Assembly: GCA_017643395.1 (NCBI GenBank)
Contig: JAEPNP010000004.1
Span: forward strand, 233,745-297,744
Source: Rhodothermales bacterium
Lineage (GTDB): Bacteria; Bacteroidota; Rhodothermia; Rhodothermales; UBA10348
DNA: 64,000 bases
Direction of reading: 5' to 3'
The position numbers were made by a program, and so were the translations under genes. Shown here piece after piece: positions 54,694-62,575 of the stretch (position 1 is the first letter of the stretch; every line of letters begins with the position of its first letter). The notes below the pieces were generated by a model, which saw nothing but the letters and a program-made list of their open reading frames with translations, was not told the DNA's origin and did no database searches.

Positions 54694-56376
54694 TTATTGA
54701 ACGCGCTGGATATGGCTCTCGCGCTTGAAGCTGACGTCGGCACCGTCGCGCGACCAGGTCCACTGGTCCTCCTGCCGGTATGGTTCCGTGGAAAGCGTGC
54801 GCGGCGCGCGACTTCCGTAGGCACCGTAGTACCAGTCGTAGTCGTCCACGGCAGCAGAAATCGCGTCCACGCCGTAGTCCCACAGCCAGCCCTCGTCCGA
54901 CGGCAAGAGGGAGATCGGCACATGCGCCTGAGACCTGTGCGGCTTGAAGAGGCGGGAGTTCTTCTTGGTCGTCACCTTGTGACGCCGCAGGTCCACGCGT
55001 CCCACACGGTACCCGTCATCGTAGTGATAGTCGTCCAGCACGTACCCGTCGTACGCGTGGGTCGAGAGGACCTCAAACCCCGAGTAGGTGTCACCCAGGA
55101 TGAAGATCTCCCGGTCGAAGTACACTTCGCCATTCCGATAGACGGTAGCCGTCATCTCGCTCAGGCGCGCCGGCAGCCGGTCCACATAGCCGAGGTAGCG
55201 ACCGTTTTGGTACAGATCGAAACGTTCGATTTCGATGTCGATCTCGGCATAGTCGTCGTTCGCGTAGACCAGATTGTGGCTGTACACGGTCTCGACTTCC
55301 ACCTGGGCACGGGACGGTCTGCCCCGAACCACGGTTTCCACATAGACCACCTGCCGGTACCGGTAACGCGGGGCCCAGTGGCGCTGATAGCGCACCACCC
55401 ACGGCCAGTCGATGTGCACGTAGATGTTCGGGCGATGGACTCTCAGCAGACGCGGCGTGTGGTAGCGGATGCGCGGGTAGTGCGGCCGTCTGTAGACCCA
55501 GCGTCGACTGGGAGCAATCAGGCGTCGGCCGTTGCGGTGCTTGAGCTTGGAGCGCCGCCCGTCGATGCGCACACCGTGCCGGTAGTCGGCCCCGTGGCGA
55601 GGCCGGCGGCTCTCGATGCGGCCGCCATAACCTGATCCGCCCCGGCGATTGTTGTTCAACCTGCCGTCTCCGCGGCGCCGATCGTCGTCCCCGCGGCGGG
55701 TGCCCTGGCCGCGGCGGTCGTCGTCGTTCCCGCGGCGCGTGCCCTGGCCGCGGGCGTCGCCGCGCCCACGGTTGCGATCCACGGCCGTCCCGCCGGTGCC
55801 TCGATTGGGGGTTGCCCGCGTGCGGTCGTCGCGACGTGGCACCGTGGCACCACGAGAGCCACGCTCCTGCGGCGTGCTGCGCGTACGACTGTCCCGCTGC
55901 GGCGTGCTGCGCGTACGACTGTCCCGCTGCGGTGCGCTGCGCGTACGACTGTCCCGCTGCGGGGTGCTGCGCGTACGGCTATCCCGCTGCGGGGTGCTGC
56001 GCGTACGGCTATCCCGCTGCGGCGTGCTGCGCGTACGGCTGTCCCGCTGCGGCGCGCTGCGCGTGCGGCTGTCCCGCTTGGGCGCGCTGCGCGTGCGGCT
56101 GTCCCGCTTGGGTGCGCTGCGCGTACGACTGTCCCGCTGCGGTGTGCTGCGCGTGCGGCTGTCCCGCTTGGGCGCGCTACGCGTGCGGGCGCTGCTGCGC
56201 CGCTCGACGCGAGGTTTGGATTTCCCGGTGCGCTGCTCGCGCTTCTCGACCTTGGAGCCCCGTGAGCTCGTTGTTCCAGCCCGCTGCGCCACCGCATCGC
56301 CCGCCGTGGCGAGCATGAGGATCAGCGCCAGGACGAACCCGAACGCGGGTCTCGCTGCGTGTACCATCTTCGTCAT
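54694..56376 (-). CDS. exported basic protein with decapeptide RDSRTRSxPx repeats
   Basis: 560 residues. The start at 56376 has AAGGAG 8 nt upstream and opens a signal peptide (FGFVLALILMLATAGDAVAQ). Residues about 60-175 are roughly 11 tandem copies of a decapeptide of form RDSRTRS(A/T)P(Q/K), strongly basic and Ser/Arg-rich. An Arg/Gly/Asp-rich segment follows (about 175-290). The C-terminal 270 residues form a Tyr/Arg-rich, beta-type domain (YSHNLVYANDDYAEIDIEIERF, EVLSTHAYDGYVLDDYHYDDGYRVG). I do not recognise a family. The repeats could bind polyanions such as DNA, polysaccharide or polyphosphate; this is inference. Own terminator downstream. Confidence 0.75.
   Translation of the reverse strand: MTKMVHAARPAFGFVLALILMLATAGDAVAQRAGTTSSRGSKVEKREQRTGKSKPRVERRSSARTRSAPKRDSRTRSTPQRDSRTRSAPKRDSRTRSAPKRDSRTRSAPQRDSRTRSTPQRDSRTRSTPQRDSRTRSTPQRDSRTRSAPQRDSRTRSTPQRDSRTRSTPQERGSRGATVPRRDDRTRATPNRGTGGTAVDRNRGRGDARGQGTRRGNDDDRRGQGTRRGDDDRRRGDGRLNNNRRGGSGYGGRIESRRPRHGADYRHGVRIDGRRSKLKHRNGRRLIAPSRRWVYRRPHYPRIRYHTPRLLRVHRPNIYVHIDWPWVVRYQRHWAPRYRYRQVVYVETVVRGRPSRAQVEVETVYSHNLVYANDDYAEIDIEIERFDLYQNGRYLGYVDRLPARLSEMTATVYRNGEVYFDREIFILGDTYSGFEVLSTHAYDGYVLDDYHYDDGYRVGRVDLRRHKVTTKKNSRLFKPHRSQAHVPISLLPSDEGWLWDYGVDAISAAVDDYDWYYGAYGSRAPRTLSTEPYRQEDQWTWSRDGADVSFKRESHIQRVQ
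55867..56188. repeat. about 10.7 tandem copies of a 30-bp coding repeat
   Basis: On the plus strand the unit begins CTGCGGCGTGCTGCGCGTAC; it encodes the RDSRTRS decapeptide on the minus strand. Copies are nearly identical, differing mostly at two or three fixed positions (Ala/Thr and Gln/Lys), which suggests recent expansion by slippage or unequal crossing over. Confidence 0.92.
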
Positions 56377-56487
56377 GCTGACTTCTCCTTGTTGTCCGTA
56401 GCGGACCCTCGGCAAGTCGACAAGACAAACCTGTGCCATGACGGGCGATCGCGCCTGAGGCGCGCTGAGCGCACATCGCCCCCTCCG

Positions 56488-56511
56488 GCCTGTCCATCAT
56501 CCTGGACAGGC
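56488..56511 (-). terminator. 9-bp hairpin after DUF2231 gene, weak terminator candidate
   Basis: GCCTGTCCA and TGGACAGGC pair around TCATCC, 40 bp past the DUF2231 stop. No T-run follows on the minus strand, so it is either a rho-type or non-terminating hairpin. Confidence 0.4.
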
Positions 56512-56550
56512 GCGGCCAGTCCCTCGGGCGACCTCGACGCCGCCGCCCGG

Positions 56551-57015
56551 TCAGACTGGCGTGCCCCAGACCATGACGCCCCCGATGTGGCCGGTCCACG
56601 CCACCAGCAGCGCGGCGACCAGCGCCAACAGTGCCATCGAAATCCTTACTGGACGCGGCGTACCTGCACGATGCGGCCAGAGGCGATCCCCCAACAGGAA
56701 GGTGAGCAGCAACACCGCCAGGGCGACTGATACCAGCACGGTCCAGTCCGCCGCGGACTCGTGCAACTCGACAAAACGCTCCACCATCGGGGCGCCTTCC
56801 GAGTGCTCTGCCATTTTCTCCCCCGTGCGCTCGGCGAACACCGCCGCCGTCGCGCCCAGGACGGCAAGCGCCGCAGCCCCTCGCAGAGTGCTCTGGCGAT
56901 CATTCCAGGCCCACACCGCCACGACCAGCGCCGCAACAATCAGCAGCGCAATCGGGAAATGCACGGCAAGCGGATGCAACACCTCGATCTGGTACTCGAA
57001 TACCTCGTCCATCAA
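56551..57015 (-). CDS. DUF2231 membrane protein
   Basis: 154 residues with four hydrophobic segments and the DUF2231 signature HPLAVHFPIALLIVAAL near the N terminus, then RGAAALAVLGATAAVF, WTVLVSVALAVLLLTFL and ISMALLALVAALLVAWTGHIGG. Conserved histidines in the first and last helices may bind haem or metal, as proposed for this family, but the role is unknown. The start at 57015 is divergent from sppA with 70 bp between. Confidence 0.82.
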   Translation of the reverse strand: MMDEVFEYQIEVLHPLAVHFPIALLIVAALVVAVWAWNDRQSTLRGAAALAVLGATAAVFAERTGEKMAEHSEGAPMVERFVELHESAADWTVLVSVALAVLLLTFLLGDRLWPHRAGTPRPVRISMALLALVAALLVAWTGHIGGVMVWGTPV

Positions 57016-57085
57016 TTGGATACTGTTCGGCTGCTGGGCGTATCAGCCCCTTTGATCGCATCACCCCCCCACCCTTGTTCCCTCC

Positions 57086-58858
57086 ATGCGCTTCTTCTCG
57101 ACGCTGCTGGCCAGCTTCCTCGGCACACTGATCGGCCTGGGGCTTCTTGTCTTTTTCGGGCTCATTTTTGTTTTCGCGCTGGCCTCCTCGGCTGAACAGG
57201 CCCCTTCCGTCCGACCCGGCACGGTGGTCGTCGCCGAGCTGTCCGGCCTGGTGCCCGAGCGGGTCTCGGGCGATCCCGTCGCCCAGGCCTTTGGAGGCGA
57301 ACCTGCCCTTGGGCTGCACGACCTCACGCGAGCCTTGCGAATGGCCGCAGCCGATGACCGCGTCGATGGGCTCTGGCTGCAGTTCGGCGATGTTCAGGCA
57401 TCCTGGGCGGACCTCCAGACGCTCCGCCGCGAGATCCAGGCCGTGAGGTCCGCGGGCAAGCGTGTGATTGCCTCGTCTGACCTCTACTACATGAGTGAGG
57501 ACGAGCTTTTCCTTGCCTCGGCCGCAGACTCGGTTCTCCTTGACCCCGAGTCCATGTTCGAGTTCAACGGCTTTGCGCTCCAGGTGGCGTTCTTCGCCGA
57601 CCTGTTTGATGACCTCGGTATCAACCCGCAGACGGTCCAGGCCGGTCGCTTCAAGAGCGCCAACGAGCCTTTCACTCGCAGAGACCTCTCCGAAGAAAAC
57701 CGGGAGCAGCTCGCAGCGATGGCGCAGGACATTCACGCCACGTTCGTGTCCGCCATCGCCGAAGGACGAGGCCTCTCGGAAGCTGACGTGGACGGACTAC
57801 TCCAGGAAGGCACCATCATGACGGCTCGCCAGGCGCTTGATGCCGGCCTGATCGACGGGCTGGCCTTCCCGCCCCAAATGGCTGAGGCCTTTGGGGAAGA
57901 CCCTCGTCGCATCAGCATGAAACGCTACGCGCGCTCTTCGGCCACGGCCGCCGGTATTCCGGCCGGCAGAGACGGCGTCGTGGCTGTCGTGCACGCGCAG
58001 GGAACCATCATGCCCGGTGGAGACGGCGGGCTGGCCGGAGGCGGTGCTGCGATGATCGGCTCGGAGACCTTTGCCGCCGCAATGACGCAGGCCCGGGAGG
58101 ACGATGACGTCGACGCCGTGGTTGTGCGCATCAATTCTCCCGGTGGATTTGCCCCCGCAGCGGACGCGATGCGACACGCCATCGAGCGCACGCTCGAGGA
58201 AAAGCCTGTCGTGGTTTCCATGGGCAGCCTCGCGGCCTCCGGCGGCTACTGGATGGCTGCTCCCGCGGATACCATCGTGGCCGAGCCGCTCACCATCACA
58301 GGCTCGATCGGAGTGTTCAGCCTGTTCCTGGATGTCTCCGGGCTGCTGGAGGATCGGCTGGGCATTACGATCGACGAGGTCAAGACGGCCCCCGGCGCTG
58401 ACATGATGTCCGGCGTTCGCCCTCTCCGACCGGCAGAGCGGGAGGCGTTGCAGGCGTCGACGGACCAGACGTATCAGCGGTTTCTCGAGGTGGTCTCTGA
58501 AGGCCGCGGCATGACGACCGCCGAAGTCGATGCTGTCGGCCAGGGACGCGTCTGGACCGGGATGGACGCGCAGGAACTGGGTCTTGTCGATGTGCTGGGC
58601 GGCCTTGAGACGGCGCTCGATCTGGCAGCCGAACGGGCCAGCCTCGGCGCAGGCACGTACCGCGTGATGGAGCTGCCACGGCAGAAGACCTTTGTCGAAC
58701 GGCTGAGCGCATCCATGGAGGCCCGCATTCAGGGTCCAAACGTGACGAGCGTACTGCCGCAGCCACTGCGATCAGTCGTTGAGGCCCTTCAGGCGGTAGC
58801 AAGCACGCCGTCCCGCGGCGTGCAGGCGCGTCTGCCCTTCGAACTGCTGCTCCGCTAG
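57086..58858 (+). CDS. sppA: signal peptide peptidase SppA, 67K (long) type
   Basis: 590 residues: an N-terminal membrane anchor (TLIGLGLLVFFGLIFVFALASS), a first peptidase-like domain carrying the catalytic Lys in VQAGRFKSANEPFTRRDLS (near residue 190), and a second domain with the nucleophilic Ser in SMGSLAASGGYWMAAPADTI (near 385). The pattern matches the tandem-domain SppA that degrades cleaved signal peptides. Convergent with gpmI; the two stop codons share the palindrome CTAG at 58855-58858. Confidence 0.92.
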   Translation: MRFFSTLLASFLGTLIGLGLLVFFGLIFVFALASSAEQAPSVRPGTVVVAELSGLVPERVSGDPVAQAFGGEPALGLHDLTRALRMAAADDRVDGLWLQFGDVQASWADLQTLRREIQAVRSAGKRVIASSDLYYMSEDELFLASAADSVLLDPESMFEFNGFALQVAFFADLFDDLGINPQTVQAGRFKSANEPFTRRDLSEENREQLAAMAQDIHATFVSAIAEGRGLSEADVDGLLQEGTIMTARQALDAGLIDGLAFPPQMAEAFGEDPRRISMKRYARSSATAAGIPAGRDGVVAVVHAQGTIMPGGDGGLAGGGAAMIGSETFAAAMTQAREDDDVDAVVVRINSPGGFAPAADAMRHAIERTLEEKPVVVSMGSLAASGGYWMAAPADTIVAEPLTITGSIGVFSLFLDVSGLLEDRLGITIDEVKTAPGADMMSGVRPLRPAEREALQASTDQTYQRFLEVVSEGRGMTTAEVDAVGQGRVWTGMDAQELGLVDVLGGLETALDLAAERASLGAGTYRVMELPRQKTFVERLSASMEARIQGPNVTSVLPQPLRSVVEALQAVASTPSRGVQARLPFELLLR

Positions 58859-60372
58859 ATGAGGACCTCACCGGTCATTTCCGCCGGCTGATCTTCGCCG
58901 AGAAGGGCCAGGATCGTCGGGGCCACATCGCCCAGTTTTCCGTGCCGTATGGGCCCGGTAACCCCCGGCTTGATGATCAGATGCGGCACCGGCACCGTGG
59001 TGTGCGCCGTGTGCGGGGATCCGTCGGGGTTCTGCATGCGGTCCGCGTTTCCGTGGTCCGCGATGATGCTGACCCCGTAGCCATTGGCAAGCGCAGCTTC
59101 GACGACCACCCGAGTCCCGGCGTCGACAGCTTCGACGGCCTTGACCGCAGCCTCAAATACGCCTGTGTGACCGACCATGTCCGGATTGGCGAAATTCAGG
59201 ATGGCCAGATTCGGCCCATGCTCCCGCAGCGCCTCAGCTACGCGCTCAGCCAGTTCCGGAGCGCTCATTTCGGGCTGCATGTCGTAGGTGGCCACTTTGG
59301 GCGAAGGCACCAAGACGCGTGCTTCCCGCTCGAACGGAGCCTCCTGACCGCCGCTGAAGAAATACGTGACGTGTGGGTATTTCTCTGTTTCCGCGGCCCT
59401 CAGCTGGCTGCCACCGCGCTCCTCGATGACCTGCCCAAGCGTTCGTGTGAGGTTCACTTTGGGGAAGGCGATGGGGAAATCGAATTCCGCATCGTACGGG
59501 GTAAAGGTGCTGAGATTGATATCGAGCAGCCGGCGGTCGAAGCCCTCGAAGTCCGCGTCGGCAAGCGCCCGACACAGCTGGCGCGCCCGGTCTGCCCGGA
59601 AGTTATAGAACACGATCTCATCGCCGTCCTGAATCCGGGCACCGCCCTCGAGAGCGACCGGCTTTACGAACTCATCGGTGACGCCATCCTTGTAGCTGGC
59701 TTCAAGTGCCTCGGCGGCCTCGCTTGCGGAGGCACCCTCACCGTGCACGAGCAGGTCGTAGGCCAGCTTGGTGCGCTCCCACCGGTTGTCGCGATCCATG
59801 GCGTAGTACCGGCCGATTACACTGGCGATGCGGCCGACGCCGACCTCGGCCATGGATGCCTCGAGCAAGCGCACATACGCAGCCCCTCCCTGGGGATCGG
59901 TGTCGCGACCGTCAGTAAAGGCGTGGATCCAGACCTGATCCTCGGCCAATCCCTGGGACGCAGCGAGTCTGAGGAGCGCCACCAGGTGATTGATGTGGGA
60001 ATGCACGCCGCCGTCGGAAAACAGGCCAAGGAGGTGCAGCCGCGTTCCGTTTTCCTTTGCGCGTCGGGCCGCAGCAACAAGCACCTCGTTCTCCCCAAAC
60101 TCCCCGTCTGAAATCGCCTTGTCGATGCGGGTGATGTCCTGGTACACCACGCGACCCGCTCCCAGATTCATGTGACCGACTTCGGAGTTGCCCATCTGCC
60201 CCTCCGGCAGTCCCACTGCCAGACCGGACGCGTCCAGCGTACCGTGCGGACAAGTCGCAAAGAGGTGATCCAGGTACGGTTTTTCCGCCGCGTGGATGGC
60301 GCTCACGTCAGGATTTTCGGCGATCCCGTAGCCATCCAGGATAATGAGAATGTGGCGCTGATCAGGCCGCAT
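58855..60372 (-). CDS. gpmI: 2,3-bisphosphoglycerate-independent phosphoglycerate mutase
   Basis: 505 residues of the alkaline-phosphatase-like, two-metal GpmI family that interconverts 3- and 2-phosphoglycerate in glycolysis. The metal site IILDGYGI opens the protein, the phosphoserine is in QMGNSEVGHMNLGAGRV, and TDGRDTDP, FYNFRADRARQL and SIIADHGNADRM are all present. The start at 60372 overlaps the end of nth by 11 bp; a longer frame extends inside nth and is rejected. Confidence 0.95.
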   Translation of the reverse strand: MRPDQRHILIILDGYGIAENPDVSAIHAAEKPYLDHLFATCPHGTLDASGLAVGLPEGQMGNSEVGHMNLGAGRVVYQDITRIDKAISDGEFGENEVLVAAARRAKENGTRLHLLGLFSDGGVHSHINHLVALLRLAASQGLAEDQVWIHAFTDGRDTDPQGGAAYVRLLEASMAEVGVGRIASVIGRYYAMDRDNRWERTKLAYDLLVHGEGASASEAAEALEASYKDGVTDEFVKPVALEGGARIQDGDEIVFYNFRADRARQLCRALADADFEGFDRRLLDINLSTFTPYDAEFDFPIAFPKVNLTRTLGQVIEERGGSQLRAAETEKYPHVTYFFSGGQEAPFEREARVLVPSPKVATYDMQPEMSAPELAERVAEALREHGPNLAILNFANPDMVGHTGVFEAAVKAVEAVDAGTRVVVEAALANGYGVSIIADHGNADRMQNPDGSPHTAHTTVPVPHLIIKPGVTGPIRHGKLGDVAPTILALLGEDQPAEMTGEVLI

Positions 60373-61249
60373 GGGTTCTGTCGTCGGGCCGACCATACGC
60401 CATGTCTCCGATGCGGGCATCGAACACGCGGCGCAGGGTGCGGCCGGTCTTGGTGTCGAATAGATTGAAGCTGCCGCAGCGCGGACAGGATTCCTGCCGC
60501 ACGCCGGATCGGTCCTCGCGCGGCACGGTGTGGTCCACGTAGTGGCCGCGTGTACCGCACCAATACCGTGCACGACTGGTGTTCAGTTCCGTCCGGGGCT
60601 CGGGCAGGCGTTGCAGCGCCTGCCACTGTGGGCACAGGTCGGCCAACACGCAGGTACCGCACTTCGGCGACCGTGCGGTGCAGGTATACCGGCCGTGCAG
60701 GATAAACAGGTGGTGGGCCTCCGAAAGGTCCTCGCGGGGCACGATGCGCCGCAGATCTGCCTCGACCGCGTCCGGGGTGTGAGACGCACGACGCACGAGC
60801 CCCAGCCGATGCGCCACCCGGAAAACATGGGTGTCGACGGCCATGGCACTGGCCCCGAAGGCCGCACCGGCTACGACCAGGGCTGTTTTCCGACCTGCGC
60901 CAGGTAACTTTTGCAGTTCGGCCACCGTGCTCGGAATTTCACCGGCGAAGTCAGCCACCACCATGCGCGCCATGCCCGCGAGGTGCCGTGACTTGTTGTT
61001 CGGAAACGTGATGGACTGAATGAACGGGAAGATGTCGGCCGGAGCGGCCTTTGACAGCGCCTGCACGTCGGGATACTGCTCAAACAGAGCCGGAGTAACC
61101 AGGTTGACGCGCTCGTCGGTGCACTGGGCAGACAAAATGACGGCGACCAGCAACTCGTAGGGATCACGATGCTCCAGTTCAGTCACCGGTTCGTCAATCA
61201 CTTCCCGAAGGCGTTGTATGATGGCCGATGCGGCGCGGGCGCGTGCCAA
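60362..61249 (-). CDS. nth: endonuclease III (Nth) with C-terminal zinc-ribbon-like extension
   Basis: About 295 residues. The HhH motif LPGAGRKTALVVAGAAFG contains the catalytic Lys, AVDTHVFRVAHRLGL the catalytic Asp, and CTARSPKCGTCVLADLC is a perfect CX6CX2CX5C iron-sulphur loop. It removes oxidised pyrimidines and cleaves the abasic site. A further tail of about 70 residues contains YWCGTRGHYVDH and CPRCG, a likely zinc ribbon not found in E. coli Nth. The start is uncertain: a TTG at 61249 (ARARAASAIIQRLREV) is chosen since the upstream frame overlaps the divergent DUF4105 gene and is low-quality. No ATG is available. Confidence 0.88.
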   Translation of the reverse strand: MARARAASAIIQRLREVIDEPVTELEHRDPYELLVAVILSAQCTDERVNLVTPALFEQYPDVQALSKAAPADIFPFIQSITFPNNKSRHLAGMARMVVADFAGEIPSTVAELQKLPGAGRKTALVVAGAAFGASAMAVDTHVFRVAHRLGLVRRASHTPDAVEADLRRIVPREDLSEAHHLFILHGRYTCTARSPKCGTCVLADLCPQWQALQRLPEPRTELNTSRARYWCGTRGHYVDHTVPREDRSGVRQESCPRCGSFNLFDTKTGRTLRRVFDARIGDMAYGRPDDRTHAA

Positions 61250-61356
61250 CAGGCTTCGTCGGAATTTCTGAACGGGTTGTTGTTTGCCGCGTTTTCTTGC
61301 GCTGCGACGGCCGAAGTATAGTCTGCCCTGCGAACCGCTTCGTTGAACTTCTTCCA

Positions 61357-62532
61357 ATGATCCGTTCGATTCTCCCCCTCCTCGCTGCCCTGCTGGTCGC
61401 GCTGCCGGCCTCGGCACAGCTGCCGGACACACTGACCAGCTCCGGCAGGATCTATGTGCTGACCACCCTGCCCGGTGACCAGGTGCACAGCCGATATGGG
61501 CATACCGCCATCCGGGTGTTCGACCGCAGGCAGGGTATGGACGTGGTGTTCAATTTCGGCACGTTTGATTTCCAGCAGTCTGGATTCATATGGCGCTTTG
61601 CGCACGGCGAATTGGACTACATGCTGGATTTCGGGTCGATGCGGCGTGCCGCACAGAATGCCAACCTTGAGGAGCGCACGCTGCGTCAACAATTGCTCGA
61701 CATCAACCGCGAGCACCGCGACGCCATCTATGCGGCCCTGCTGGAGAATGCACGGCCCGAGAACGCCACCTACCGGTACGATTTTCTGTTCGACAACTGC
61801 GCAACCAGGCCCCGGGACGTGATTGCCGAGGCCATGGGAGACGCCCTGAAGTGGGATTCCACAACGGTACTGGGCCAGACGTTTCGGCAGCTGCTTGACC
61901 CCTATCACGCCGACGCTCCCGAACTGGATCTGGGCACGGACCTCGTGATGGGCGCGGAAATCGATCGCGTGGCGACGTTCGCCGAAGAGGCGTTTCTGCC
62001 GCTGCGATTCGAGGAAATGCTGGCCGCCGCCAGTGTCGACGATCAGTACGGCCTGAGGCCCCTGGTGCTTGTCGCGGACACGGTCATCTGGTCACCGCGA
62101 CCGGCTTTTCCCGAAAAGGCGTTCCCCTGGCCACTTGTGCTCGGCATTGTTGTCGCGGTGGGCGGACTGTGGGCCTCCTTCCGCAGAAAGTCGATGCGGA
62201 TCGGTGCCGGTGATCGCTGGCTGCTCGCCGCGCTGGGTGTGCTGGGCCTCTTCCTGCTCTACATGGGCACGATGACTGCGCACCAGGTCACCGAGAGCAA
62301 CTTCAACATGTTGTGGGCCGTGCCGGCGCACATCGTCGCAGCGGTTGTGCTCCATCGCCTCTCGAACAGACTTGCAGCCGGATATCTGCTACTCTCCGCA
62401 GCACTTGCTGCGCTATCCCTGACCGGCGGCTTCCTCCTGCCACAGCCGCTGCCTGAAGCCCTGGTTCCGATTGTCATCGCGCTGACGACGCACTGGGCCC
62501 GACTCGGCTTCAGCCTCCGGCAGGCAGACTAG
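61357..62532 (+). CDS. DUF4105 membrane-anchored exported protein
   Basis: 391 residues. Signal peptide MIRSILPLLAALLVALPASAQ, then the DUF4105 domain with LPGDQVHSRYGHTAIRVFDRR, VFNFGTFDFQQSGF, FAHGELDYML and RYDFLFDNCATRPRDVI; the H-x-x-x-R and D-N-C positions look like an NlpC/papain-type active site. Four to five C-terminal membrane segments follow. The family is found in Bacteroidota and Proteobacteria and is unassigned; a cysteine-hydrolase role in the envelope is inferred. Divergent from nth by about 107 bp between starts. Confidence 0.82.
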   Translation: MIRSILPLLAALLVALPASAQLPDTLTSSGRIYVLTTLPGDQVHSRYGHTAIRVFDRRQGMDVVFNFGTFDFQQSGFIWRFAHGELDYMLDFGSMRRAAQNANLEERTLRQQLLDINREHRDAIYAALLENARPENATYRYDFLFDNCATRPRDVIAEAMGDALKWDSTTVLGQTFRQLLDPYHADAPELDLGTDLVMGAEIDRVATFAEEAFLPLRFEEMLAAASVDDQYGLRPLVLVADTVIWSPRPAFPEKAFPWPLVLGIVVAVGGLWASFRRKSMRIGAGDRWLLAALGVLGLFLLYMGTMTAHQVTESNFNMLWAVPAHIVAAVVLHRLSNRLAAGYLLLSAALAALSLTGGFLLPQPLPEALVPIVIALTTHWARLGFSLRQAD

Positions 62533-62575
62533 CGGCAGGCCGCTTGGGCGCGCTGTTCAGAGGGCGAGCAGCCCG

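Noticed and set aside
55867-56188. CRISPR or minisatellite of noncoding origin
   Set aside because: The 30-bp units are contiguous without spacers and translate cleanly into a decapeptide within a long frame having a Shine-Dalgarno and terminator.
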